Part shown: in pieces, positions 7,310-15,899 of the stretch | Position numbering within the stretch: position 1 is the first letter of the stretch | Layout: every line of letters begins with the position of its first letter | Source: Chryseobacterium sp. 18061 | GTDB lineage: Bacteria > Pseudomonadota > Gammaproteobacteria > Enterobacterales > Enterobacteriaceae | Direction of reading: 5' to 3' | NCBI GenBank assembly: GCA_902706205.1 | Contig: CACSKA010000011.1 | Span: forward strand, 1 to 64,000 | Length of the DNA stretch: 64,000 bases | Position numbers and translations under genes: made by a program | Notes under the pieces: model-generated | The model's input: the letters and a program-made list of their open reading frames with translations, nothing else | Databases searched by the model: none | Told to the model about the DNA's origin: nothing

Positions 7310-8242
7310 ATGTCCTTTCTTTCTCGCTATCAATTTTCCGTTAAGCCTCAGGAAGCGCTGCTGATTGTCATCACCATGTTTTGGGGTGGAACGTTTCTGG
7401 CGGTACAATACGCCGTCACCATGAGCGACCCGTTCTTTTTTGTCGGACTGCGCTTCGCCACCGCGGCTATCGCCGTGGGTCTGCTTTCACTACGCTCTCT
7501 GCGTGGATTAACGCGGCTTGAATTGAAAGCGGGCGTGATGATTGGAATCGCTATCGCATTTGGCTACAGCCTGCAAACCTGGGGCTTACAGTCTATTTCC
7601 AGCAGCAAATCCGCCTTTATTACCGCGATGTACGTGCCGCTGGTGCCGTTATTGCAATGGCTGTGTCTCGGGCGTATGCCGGGGTTGATGTCCTGCGTCG
7701 GGGTTATGCTGGCATTCATCGGTCTGATTTTACTTGCCGGGCCGGACGGAAACTTACTGGCGCTTGGCGCCGGGGAAATCATTACCCTCGCGGGGGCGCT
7801 GGCTATCGCCGCAGAAATTATTCTGATCAGCGCCTGGGCCGGGAAGGTCGATGTGCGCCGGGTCACCGTCGTGCAGCTGGCCACCGCGTCGCTGGTCGCC
7901 TTCACCATGATGATCCCCGCCGGAGAATCCGTGCCGTCATTTTCACCGGGCCTGCTGGTGGTAGCCCTGGGTTTAGGGATTTTCAGCGCCATTATTCAGG
8001 TGGTGATGAACTGGGCCCAGCGCAGCGTTTCCCCGACGCGTGCGACGGTGATTTATACCGGTGAACCGGTGTGGGCAGGCATCTTTGGCCGTATGGCAGG
8101 TGAACGCTTACCGATGCTGGCCCTGCTTGGTGCGGCGTTCATCATCGCGGGCGTTCTGGTCAGCGAACTGAAGTTCAAAAAGAAAAAGGCGTTACCGCAG
8201 GTTGTGGATGACGCCGAAAACAAATGTACCGCGCAGGAATAA
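7310..8242 (+). CDS. EamA/DMT-family permease, ten membrane segments
   Basis: 310 residues with two EamA domains in tandem (about 18-143 and 155-286), giving ten predicted membrane helices. Family hallmarks are FWGGTFLAVQYA in helix 1, the SSSKSAFITAMYVPLVPL motif in helices 3-4 and TRATVIYTGEPVWAGIFG in the second half. Such proteins export amino acids, purines or other metabolites, but the substrate cannot be read from sequence. It lies only 10 bp before rutR on the same strand, so the two are probably one unit. In E. coli this place, beside rutR, is occupied by the divergent rut operon. Confidence 0.85.
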   Translation: MSFLSRYQFSVKPQEALLIVITMFWGGTFLAVQYAVTMSDPFFFVGLRFATAAIAVGLLSLRSLRGLTRLELKAGVMIGIAIAFGYSLQTWGLQSISSSKSAFITAMYVPLVPLLQWLCLGRMPGLMSCVGVMLAFIGLILLAGPDGNLLALGAGEIITLAGALAIAAEIILISAWAGKVDVRRVTVVQLATASLVAFTMMIPAGESVPSFSPGLLVVALGLGIFSAIIQVVMNWAQRSVSPTRATVIYTGEPVWAGIFGRMAGERLPMLALLGAAFIIAGVLVSELKFKKKKALPQVVDDAENKCTAQE

Positions 8243-8252
8243 GGAGAGCGTC

Positions 8253-8891
8253 ATGGCTCAGGCAGCCGTAAAAAAAACCGGGAAACGTAGTCTGGCGGTG
8301 AGCGCTAAAAAAGAGGCCATTCTGACGGCAGCGCTGAACACCTTTTCTCAGTTCGGCATTCACGGCTCGCGTCTTGAACAGGTGGCGGAACAGGCGGGCG
8401 TCTCGAAAACGAATCTGCTTTATTACTATCCGTCGAAAGAAGTGCTGTACGTGGCGGTAATGCGCAATATCCTCGATATCTGGCTGGCGCCGCTGCGCGC
8501 ATTTCGCGAAGAATTTACGCCACTGGTGGCTATTGGTGAGTATATCCGCCTCAAGCTGGAAGTCTCGCGAGATTACCCGGAAGCCTCGCGCCTGTTTTGT
8601 CTTGAGATGTTGCAGGGCGCGCCGCTGCTGATGGCGGAATTAACCGGAGATTTGAAATCCCTTGTGGCAGAAAAATCAGCGATCATTTCAGGTTGGGTCT
8701 CGGAGGGCAAGCTGGCGCCCATCGATCCGAACCATCTGATCTTCATGATTTGGGCCGCCACGCAGCACTATGCGGACTTCTCCACTCAGGTCGAGGCGGT
8801 CACCGGTAAAACACTGCGTGATGAGGCGTTCTTCCAGCAAACCGTGGAAAACGTGCAGCGCATGATTATTGAAGGGATCCGTCTGCGTTAA
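8253..8891 (+). CDS. rutR: TetR-family regulator RutR
   Basis: 212 residues, the same length as E. coli RutR and close in sequence throughout. The N-terminal helix-turn-helix covers about 20-66 (TFSQFGIHGSRLEQVAEQAGVSKTNL...), followed by the ligand-binding and dimerisation domain. In E. coli RutR senses uracil and thymine and represses rutABCDEFG while acting on carAB and other genes. No rut gene is near here; instead the gene follows an EamA permease after 10 bp. The start at 8253 has AAGGAGAG upstream. Its stop overlaps that of the convergent downstream gene through a TTAA sequence. Confidence 0.93.
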   Translation: MAQAAVKKTGKRSLAVSAKKEAILTAALNTFSQFGIHGSRLEQVAEQAGVSKTNLLYYYPSKEVLYVAVMRNILDIWLAPLRAFREEFTPLVAIGEYIRLKLEVSRDYPEASRLFCLEMLQGAPLLMAELTGDLKSLVAEKSAIISGWVSEGKLAPIDPNHLIFMIWAATQHYADFSTQVEAVTGKTLRDEAFFQQTVENVQRMIIEGIRLR

Positions 8892-9280
8892 CGCAGCGGG
8901 AAGACGCAGCTCACATCGCCTTCTTCACAGGTGAGTGTGCTTTTCAGCAGTTCGGTACGTTCGCGGGTTTTGTCGGTCATGCACTGCGCGTGAACCATTG
9001 GGGCGACGGAGGCACCGTCAGCGCCGGAGGTCAAAAATGCGCAGTCAGCGTCGCGAAAGGCGATCCACGCTTTTTGCGCGGTTACGAGCTGAGTTTTCTG
9101 CGCGGCGGTGGCGAGTTTCATCGCCTCTTTATAGGTCTGATTGAGCAACTCATCCTGTTTTTTATATTCATTGCTGGCGCACTCGTTAAGTCCCGCCTGG
9201 GACGTGGCGGATTCACAGCTGTCCGCCAAAGCGGAAGTGCTCATCAGCAGGGCGGCAGCGGCGATAATGCTCAATTTCAT
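8888..9280 (-). CDS. LprI/DUF1311 family periplasmic protein
   Basis: 130 residues with a signal peptide (MKLSIIAAAALLMSTSALA). The mature part is a DUF1311 domain: a Cys near the start (DSCESA), ECASNEYKKQDELLNQTYKEAM, then QKAWIAFRDADCAF and QCMTDKTRERTELL, with a further Cys pair near the C-terminus (CEEGDVSC). Relatives include LprI, an inhibitor of lysozyme in mycobacteria, but that activity should not be assumed here. The start at 9280 follows TGGAGATAACATC; the longer in-frame version is discounted because it runs through a REP-like sequence. It converges on rutR with a 4-bp overlap. Confidence 0.8.
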   Translation of the reverse strand: MKLSIIAAAALLMSTSALADSCESATSQAGLNECASNEYKKQDELLNQTYKEAMKLATAAQKTQLVTAQKAWIAFRDADCAFLTSGADGASVAPMVHAQCMTDKTRERTELLKSTLTCEEGDVSCVFPLR

Positions 9281-9322
9281 GATGTTATCTCCAAAGAAAA
9301 AAGGCCCGTTTCCGAAGCCTTT

Positions 9323-9352
9323 TGCCCGGTGGCGCATGCTTTCCGGGCCTAC
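9323..9352. repeat. REP-like palindromic element
   Basis: TGCCCGGTGGCG...CCGGGCCTAC has the imperfect palindrome and GCCTAC tail of enterobacterial REP sequences. It lies between putA and the LprI-like gene, the usual extragenic place. Confidence 0.7.
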
Positions 9353-9367
9353 TGGGGCGTGGATTGA

Positions 9368-9393
9368 AGCCCGGCAGACTTGTACCGCCGGGC
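9368..9393 (-). terminator. Probable terminator hairpin after putA
   Basis: GCCCGGC and GCCGGGC form a 7-bp stem at 9368-9393, 26 bp past the putA stop codon on the minus strand. It lacks a long T run, so it may only stabilise the message. Confidence 0.5.
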
Positions 9394-9418
9394 GCGTTGC
9401 CACTCATTAATCACAAGC

Positions 9419-12400
9419 TTAGCCGATTGTCATCAGACTGGCGTTGCCGCCCGCCGCCGCAGTGTTGACGCTCAGGGAGCGTTCAACGTACAGGCGCTCC
9501 AGCAGCAGATTGGTTTCCCCACGCGCAAAGCCCTGTACCGAGATAATCGCCCCATCGCGAGCCGCCACCTGCTGGCACAGTTCACGCAACTGATCTGAAT
9601 CACCGTGATAAATCACCGCATCAAAATCCGCGTTCACAATCTGCTCGCGTTTGGCGAAGCGAATACGATCGTTGACCGCTTTCGGCAACTGTTTTGCCAG
9701 CCCACGATGCAGACTTTCATCCGGCCACAGGATTTCACTGCCGACGGCTGTTACCCCCGCGAGCTGCACCAGCGCGTCTTCTTCATTATCTGCAAGACAC
9801 AGTACGCGTTCACGTGGCATCAGCGTCCAGGTATTGCGTTCGCCGGTTGGGCCTGGCAATAACCGCTGGGTCCCGGCCTGGGCCAGTTCGCCGTAACGCT
9901 GACAAAGTGTGCTCAGTTCTGGACGGCCGTTAGCCCATTCGCGCAGGGCGATCAGCGGTTGTTCCAGCAGTGTTTTTAGCTGCGAATCCACCGGACGCTC
10001 GGCATCCTGACGGTTCAGCGTGGTTAACAGCGCGTCTTCCGGGCGGCTGGAGAGCAGGCGATACAGGTACATTGGACCGCCGGCTTTCGGACCGGTACCG
10101 GACAAACCTTCGCCGCCGAACGGCTGCACGCCGACGACCGCGCCTACCATATTACGGTTCACGTACAGGTTGCCGACGTTGGCGCTGCCGGTGACCTGGG
10201 CGATGGTTTCGTCGATGCGGGTATGCACCCCAAGGGTCAAACCGTAGCCGGAGGCATTAATCTGCTCGACCAGCGCATTAAGGTTGCTGCGGTTGTAGCG
10301 CACCACGTGCAGCACCGGGCCGAACACTTCTTTTTGCAGCTCATCGAAACTTTCCAGTTCAATCAGCGTCGGCGGCACGAAGGTACCGGTGGCCCATTCG
10401 CGGCGGTCTTCACTGTTATCGCGCGCGGCCTGGAACACCGGGCGCCCTTTGCTGCGCAGGGTCTGGATATGGCGCTCGATATTGCCTTTGGCTTCGGTAT
10501 CGATAACCGGGCCAATATCCGTGGTCATGCGGCCAGGGTTGCCCATTCTGCATTCTGCCATCGCACCTTTCAGCATCGTCAGGGTGTGGTCGGCGATATC
10601 GTCCTGCAAACACAGTACGCGCAGGGCAGAGCAGCGCTGTCCGGCGCTGTCGAACGCGGAGGCCAGAACGTCAATTACCACCTGCTCGGTCAGCGCAGAG
10701 GAATCAACGATCATCGCGTTCATCCCGCCGGTTTCAGCGATAAGCGGTGTCGGACGACCCTGCGGATCGAGGCGGCTGGCAATATTACGCTGTAACAGCG
10801 TGGCGACGTCGGTGGAACCGGTAAACATCACCCCGCGCACGCGGTTGTCAGACGTGAGCTGCGCCCCGACGGTTTCACCGCGACCCGGCAGAAGCTGCAC
10901 CACACCCGGCGGTACGCCGGCTTCCAGCAGGATATTGATGCCCTGAGCGGCAATCAGCGGCGTCTGCTCTGCAGGTTTCGCCAGCACGCTGTTTCCGGCG
11001 GCGAGTGCCGCGGCGATTTGTCCGGTGAAGATGGCCAGCGGGAAGTTCCACGGGCTGATACAGACCACCGGGCCAAGCGGGCGATGGGTTTCGTTGGCGA
11101 AATCATCCCGGACCTGTCCGGCGTAGTAATGCAGGAAATCCACCGCTTCACGCACTTCGGCGATAGCGTTACTGAAGGTTTTACCCGCTTCGCGTACCAG
11201 AATGCCCATTAGCTGCTGCATCTGGCCTTCCATTAATACGGCGGCGCGTTCAAGAATGGCGGCACGTTCATGCGGCGGCGTGGCGAACCAGATAGGTGCG
11301 TTATTGACCGCGTTGGTCAGGGCCTGCTCCACTTCGCGTTCGGACGCATCACGCACATAGCCGACGATATCTTTCGGCTCAGCCGGGTTGATCACTGGCT
11401 GCATATCGCCGTCGTCAACCGCCTGTTCCAGTATCGGCAGGGCACGCCATTTTTGCAGCGCGCTGTTGAGCAGTGAAGAGGAGAGAGACGCCAGACGGTG
11501 TTCGTTGGCCAGATCCAGACCGGCGGAGTTATTGCGTCCTTCGCCGTACAGCTCACGCGGCATTGGGATCTTCGGATGTGGCAGACCGGCCTGGCCTTCC
11601 TGCTGCGCCAGTTTCTCGACGGCGGATACCGGGTCAGCCACCAGTTCATCCAGCGGCAGGGTGGTATCGGCGATTCGGTTCACGAAGGAGGTATTCGCGC
11701 CGTTCTCCAGCAGACGACGCACCAGATACGCCAGCAGCGTTTCGTGCGTGCCTACCGGAGCATAAATGCGGCACGGACGGTTCAGTTTTCCGTCGGCCAC
11801 TTTGCCCACGACCTGTTCGTACAACGGTTCACCCATTCCATGCAGGCACTGGAATTCATACTGGCCCGGATAATAGTTCTGGCCCGCCAGCTGGTAAATC
11901 GCCGCCAGGGTGTGGGCGTTGTGGGTGGCGAACTGTGGATAAATCAGGTTCGGCACCGCCAGCAGTTTTTTGGCGCAGGCGAGGTAGGAGACGTCGGTAT
12001 ACACCTTGCGGGTGTACACCGGATACCCTTCGAGGCCGTCCATCTGTGCGCGTTTGATTTCGCTGTCCCAATACGCGCCTTTCACCAGACGAATCATCAG
12101 GCGACGGCGGCTGCGGGTGGCGAGGTCAGTCAGGTAGTCAATTACTGCCGGGCAGCGTTTCTGGTACGCCTGAATAACAAAGCCGATGCCGTTCCAGCCC
12201 GCCAGTTCCGGTTCGAAACAGAGTTTCTCCAACAGATCGAGGGAGATCTCCAGCCGGTCTGCTTCTTCGGCGTCAATGTTGATGCCGATATCATACTGAC
12301 GCGCCAGCAGGGTCAGGGATTTCAGACGCGGGTACAGCTCTTCCATCACGCGGTCGAACTGCGCGCGACTGTAGCGCGGGTGCAATGCCGACAGCTTAAT

Positions 12401-13381
12401 TGAGATACCCGGGCCTTCATAAATGCCGCGCCCGTTAGAGGCTTTACCAATCGAATGGATCGCCTGCTGATAGGAGACCATGTAAGCCTGCGCGTCGGCG
12501 GCGGTTAGCGCTGCTTCGCCGAGCATATCGTAAGAGTAGCGGAAGCCTTTGTCTTCCAGCTTGCGGGCATTGGCCAGCGCTTCGGAAATGGTTTCGCCGG
12601 TAACGAACTGTTCGCCCATCAGGCGCATCGCCATGTCCACGCCTTTGCGGATCAGCGGCTCGCCGCTCTTACCGATAATACGGTTCAGGGAGCTCGAGAG
12701 GCTGGCTTCGTTATGCGTCGACACCAGTTTACCGGTGAACAGCAAGCCCCAGGTGGCGGCGTTGACGAACAGTGACGGGCTGCGGCCAATGTGCGAGTGC
12801 CAATTGCCGTTGCTGATTTTGTCGCGGATCAGCGCATCGCGAGTGGCTTTGTCCGGAATACGCAGCAGCGCTTCCGCCAGACACATCAGCGCAACGCCTT
12901 CCTGCGAGGAGAGTGAAAATTCCTGCAACAGGCTCTGCACCATGCCCGCTCGTCCGCTGGCGGTTTTCTGGTTACGCAGTTTTTCGGCCAGCTGGTAAGC
13001 GAGGGAATGCGCTTGTTCCGCGATGTTGTGTGGCAGACGGGCCTGCTCCAGCAGCATTGGCACCGCGTCGGTTTCAGCCCGACGCCAGGCGGCGGTAATC
13101 GCAGAACGGGTCACCGATTGCGGCAGGATCTGCTCGGCAAAGTCGAGGAACGGCTGAGGCGACTCTTCGGTCTGCACCAGGCCTTCCTCGCTTTCATTCG
13201 CCGCCCCCGACAGCAGGGCAGGCAATTCCGGCAACGCTTCGTCGTTTTCCAGTTTTTCCAGATAATTAAAAATGGCCTGTTTAATCAGCCAATGTGGGGT
13301 GCGGTCAATGCGTGTTGCCGCGCTTTTAATTCGTTCGCGCGTGGCGTCGTCCAGTTTTACGCCCATGGTGGTGCTGGCCAT
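9419..13381 (-). CDS. putA: Trifunctional PutA: proline dehydrogenase, P5C dehydrogenase and put repressor
   Basis: 1320 residues, as in E. coli. Order: N-terminal ribbon-helix-helix DNA-binding domain (about 1-47, MGVKLDDATRERIKSAATRI), FAD-containing proline dehydrogenase barrel (about 90-570), aldehyde dehydrogenase domain that oxidises glutamate semialdehyde (about 650-1130), and a C-terminal domain. The dehydrogenase active site is visible as AETGGMNAMIV (Glu) and GQRCSALR (Cys). Without proline PutA binds the put control region and represses putA and putP; with proline it moves to the membrane and converts proline to glutamate. It is divergent from putP across a 398-bp region with five GTTGCA boxes. 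Confidence 0.98.
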   Translation of the reverse strand: MASTTMGVKLDDATRERIKSAATRIDRTPHWLIKQAIFNYLEKLENDEALPELPALLSGAANESEEGLVQTEESPQPFLDFAEQILPQSVTRSAITAAWRRAETDAVPMLLEQARLPHNIAEQAHSLAYQLAEKLRNQKTASGRAGMVQSLLQEFSLSSQEGVALMCLAEALLRIPDKATRDALIRDKISNGNWHSHIGRSPSLFVNAATWGLLFTGKLVSTHNEASLSSSLNRIIGKSGEPLIRKGVDMAMRLMGEQFVTGETISEALANARKLEDKGFRYSYDMLGEAALTAADAQAYMVSYQQAIHSIGKASNGRGIYEGPGISIKLSALHPRYSRAQFDRVMEELYPRLKSLTLLARQYDIGINIDAEEADRLEISLDLLEKLCFEPELAGWNGIGFVIQAYQKRCPAVIDYLTDLATRSRRRLMIRLVKGAYWDSEIKRAQMDGLEGYPVYTRKVYTDVSYLACAKKLLAVPNLIYPQFATHNAHTLAAIYQLAGQNYYPGQYEFQCLHGMGEPLYEQVVGKVADGKLNRPCRIYAPVGTHETLLAYLVRRLLENGANTSFVNRIADTTLPLDELVADPVSAVEKLAQQEGQAGLPHPKIPMPRELYGEGRNNSAGLDLANEHRLASLSSSLLNSALQKWRALPILEQAVDDGDMQPVINPAEPKDIVGYVRDASEREVEQALTNAVNNAPIWFATPPHERAAILERAAVLMEGQMQQLMGILVREAGKTFSNAIAEVREAVDFLHYYAGQVRDDFANETHRPLGPVVCISPWNFPLAIFTGQIAAALAAGNSVLAKPAEQTPLIAAQGINILLEAGVPPGVVQLLPGRGETVGAQLTSDNRVRGVMFTGSTDVATLLQRNIASRLDPQGRPTPLIAETGGMNAMIVDSSALTEQVVIDVLASAFDSAGQRCSALRVLCLQDDIADHTLTMLKGAMAECRMGNPGRMTTDIGPVIDTEAKGNIERHIQTLRSKGRPVFQAARDNSEDRREWATGTFVPPTLIELESFDELQKEVFGPVLHVVRYNRSNLNALVEQINASGYGLTLGVHTRIDETIAQVTGSANVGNLYVNRNMVGAVVGVQPFGGEGLSGTGPKAGGPMYLYRLLSSRPEDALLTTLNRQDAERPVDSQLKTLLEQPLIALREWANGRPELSTLCQRYGELAQAGTQRLLPGPTGERNTWTLMPRERVLCLADNEEDALVQLAGVTAVGSEILWPDESLHRGLAKQLPKAVNDRIRFAKREQIVNADFDAVIYHGDSDQLRELCQQVAARDGAIISVQGFARGETNLLLERLYVERSLSVNTAAAGGNASLMTIG

Positions 13382-13779
13382 AAAAAAACTCCCTTAATAT
13401 TAATTGCTGCTCTCGTTGCACAGAAATATCCATCATGTTGCAACTTTGTGCAACCGTGTTAAGTGTGACTTCGCCAGCAATCAGGAAAAGCAATGACCTG
13501 TTAAATCTTTTTAACACTGATTAAGACATGGAGTTGTTGTAGAGAAGCCAGGTTTTATGCGGCGCTTAACACTTTTTCACGGTGCAACCGCGAAAAGCGT
13601 GAGCGAGTGCAACCTATAGGAAATTGATCCTGTTGACGGGATGTTTTATCTGTAAATGCAGTGTTAAATCGTTTGTGAATAAATTCAGCATACGGCAGGA
13701 TACGCTCCGGCCGTAACAAAGAGCCCATTACTTCGTTCCGGTAATAGGGATAAAAAGAGTTATTCTGGAGAATTTTTTG
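13382..13779. promoter_or_regulatory. putA-putP control region with five PutA operator boxes
   Basis: PutA recognises GTTGCA. It occurs at 13415-13420 and 13437-13442 in plus orientation and as TGCAAC at 13449-13454, 13583-13588 and 13608-13613 (a further overlapping TGCAAC is at 13439-13444). The boxes form two groups, three near putA and two nearer putP, as in the E. coli control region, which also has five. The region serves divergent promoters. Confidence 0.85.
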
Positions 13780-15288
13780 ATGGCTACTAGCACACCTATG
13801 GTGGTGACGTTTCTAATTTATATATTTGGTATGATCCTGATTGGGTTTACCGCCTGGCGTAATACCAAAAACTTTGATGACTATATTTTGGGCGGGCGTA
13901 GCCTGGGTCCATTTGTCACCGCATTATCTGCGGGGGCATCCGACATGAGCGGCTGGCTGCTGATGGGCTTGCCGGGTGCCATTTTCATTTCCGGTATCTC
14001 TGAAAGCTGGATTGCCATTGGTCTGTGCCTTGGCGCATGGATTAACTGGAAACTGGTAGCCGGACGCCTGCGCGTTCACACCGAAGTGAACAATAACGCA
14101 CTGACGCTGCCGGACTATTTCACCGGTCGTTTCGAAGATAAAAGCCGCTTGCTGCGCATTATCTCTGCGTTGGTCATTCTGTTGTTCTTCACCATCTACT
14201 GTGCATCCGGCATTGTGGCGGGGGCGCGTCTGTTCGAAAGCACTTTCGGCATGAGCTATGAAACTGCGCTGTGGGCCGGTGCGGCGGCAACCATCCTCTA
14301 CACATTCATCGGCGGCTTCCTGGCCGTGAGCTGGACCGACACCGTGCAGGCGAGCCTGATGATTTTCGCGCTGATCCTGACTCCGGTGATTGTGATTATC
14401 ACCGTCGGCGGTTTCGGCGACTCGCTGGAAGTGATTAAGCAAAAGAGCATTGAAAATATCGATATGCTCAAGGGTCTGAACTTCGTGGCCATCATTTCCC
14501 TGCTGGGCTGGGGCCTGGGCTACTTCGGACAGCCGCACATCCTGGCACGTTTCATGGCAGCGGATTCTCATCACAGTATCGTTCATGCGCGTCGCATCAG
14601 TATGACGTGGATGATCCTGTGCCTGATGGGCGCGGTGGGCGTAGGCTTCTTTGGTATCGCCTTCTTCAACACCCACGCTGACCTGGCGGGTGCGGTAAAC
14701 CAGAACGCTGAGCGCGTGTTTATCGAGCTGGCGCAAATCCTGTTCAACCCGTGGATTGCCGGTATTTTGCTTTCTGCCATTCTGGCGGCAGTCATGTCGA
14801 CGCTGAGCTGTCAGCTGCTGGTGTGTTCTAGCGCGATCACCGAAGATTTGTACAAAGCGTTCCTGCGTAAAGGCGCGAGCCAAAAAGAGCTGGTGTGGGT
14901 CGGTCGCTTTATGGTTCTGGCCGTGGCGCTGGTGGCGATTGCGCTGGCCGCAAACCCTGAAAACCGCGTGCTCGGTCTGGTGAGCTACGCCTGGGCCGGT
15001 TTTGGTGCAGCCTTTGGTCCGGTGGTGCTGTTCTCAGTGCTGTGGTCCCGCATGACGCGTAACGGCGCCCTGGCAGGGATGATCATTGGTGCGGTCACGG
15101 TTATCGTCTGGAAGCAGTTCGGCTGGCTGGGTCTGTATGAAATTATCCCGGGCTTCGTGTTTGCCAGTATCGGGATTGTGGTCTTTAGCCTGCTGAGTAA
15201 AGCGCCATCTGTCTCAATGCAGAAACGCTTTGCCGAAGCGGACGCGCATTATCACTCTGCGCCGCCGTCCCGGTTACAGGCCGAATAA
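13780..15288 (+). CDS. putP: Sodium/proline symporter PutP
   Basis: 502 residues, identical in length to E. coli PutP and nearly the same sequence. It belongs to the sodium/solute symporter family with the LeuT-like core and about 13 membrane helices. Recognisable are the sodium- and proline-binding region SAGASDMSGWLLMGLPG in helix 2 and TLSCQLLVCSSAITEDLYK in the eighth-to-ninth helix region. It imports proline with sodium for PutA. The ATG at 13780 is taken over the TTG at 13777, with TGGAG upstream. A terminator follows at 15302-15326. Confidence 0.97.
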   Translation: MATSTPMVVTFLIYIFGMILIGFTAWRNTKNFDDYILGGRSLGPFVTALSAGASDMSGWLLMGLPGAIFISGISESWIAIGLCLGAWINWKLVAGRLRVHTEVNNNALTLPDYFTGRFEDKSRLLRIISALVILLFFTIYCASGIVAGARLFESTFGMSYETALWAGAAATILYTFIGGFLAVSWTDTVQASLMIFALILTPVIVIITVGGFGDSLEVIKQKSIENIDMLKGLNFVAIISLLGWGLGYFGQPHILARFMAADSHHSIVHARRISMTWMILCLMGAVGVGFFGIAFFNTHADLAGAVNQNAERVFIELAQILFNPWIAGILLSAILAAVMSTLSCQLLVCSSAITEDLYKAFLRKGASQKELVWVGRFMVLAVALVAIALAANPENRVLGLVSYAWAGFGAAFGPVVLFSVLWSRMTRNGALAGMIIGAVTVIVWKQFGWLGLYEIIPGFVFASIGIVVFSLLSKAPSVSMQKRFAEADAHYHSAPPSRLQAE

Positions 15289-15301
15289 TCATTCTTGCTA
15301 A

Positions 15302-15326
15302 AGCCCGCGAAAATGCGGGCTTTTTT
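15302..15326 (+). terminator. Terminator after putP
   Basis: AGCCCGC GAAAAT GCGGGCT followed by six T residues. Confidence 0.92.
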
Positions 15327-15390
15327 CTTGCTAATCACCTGAAAATGCGCTGATATCTTGCGGCTAAAAAAACAATGAGGATAGCAGGCA

Positions 15391-15819
15391 ATGACACTAA
15401 AAATGGGGTATGCCGCCATCGCTTTGGCATTCGTGCTCAGCGGTTGTACGGCTCCATCGCAAAAATCCGTCGCAGACACGCAAAGCTGCAAAGCGGATAA
15501 CCAGATGCAGCAAACCACCCTCTATTTCGGTTTGAGTCGTCCGGCGGGGAAAGATATCACGCCCCAGGAATGGCAGCAGTTTGTGGATAATGACGTCACG
15601 CCGCGCTTCCGCGATGGGCTGACGGTGCTTGATGCACGCGGTCAATGGCTTGGTAACGACGGCAAAGTGGCCCGTGAACAGAGCAAAGCGTTGATGCTTA
15701 TCCACGGTAAAGATGCGCAGAGCGAAAGCAATATTGAAGCGCTGCGTAACGTCTACAAATCACGCTTTGCCCAGGAATCGGTGATGCGGGTTGATAACCC
15801 GGTGTGCGTCCAGTTCTGA
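15391..15819 (+). CDS. DUF3574 lipoprotein
   Basis: 142 residues with a lipoprotein signal (MTLKMGYAAIALAFVLSGC, lipidated Cys at 19) followed by Thr-Ala, so sorting to the outer membrane is expected. The mature part matches DUF3574: TLYFGLSRPAGKDITPQEWQQFVDNDVTPRF, then GLTVLDARGQWLG and a C-terminal helix-strand ending VCVQF. The function of the family is unknown. ATGAGGATAG precedes the start. It is a single gene between the putP terminator and its own terminator; E. coli K-12 has no gene here. Confidence 0.8.
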   Translation: MTLKMGYAAIALAFVLSGCTAPSQKSVADTQSCKADNQMQQTTLYFGLSRPAGKDITPQEWQQFVDNDVTPRFRDGLTVLDARGQWLGNDGKVAREQSKALMLIHGKDAQSESNIEALRNVYKSRFAQESVMRVDNPVCVQF

Positions 15820-15826
15820 TAAAAAA

Positions 15827-15850
15827 ACGGCGGGAATAAACTCCGCCGTT
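15827..15850. terminator. Terminator between the lipoprotein and the NupC paralog
   Basis: AACGGCGGG and CTCCGCCGTT flank an AATAAA loop, with an A run on one side and TTGTTAT on the other. It can serve both converging genes. Confidence 0.85.
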
Positions 15851-15899
15851 GTTATGTTATAGCCCCGCGCAAGCGTAGCGTCGCTGGGCATTTAGACGT

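Noticed and set aside
15860..15895. REP element after the lipoprotein terminator
   Set aside because: GCCCCGCGCAAGCGTAGCGTCGCTGGGC can fold, but it lacks the GCCTAC tail and the usual REP head, so I do not call it.
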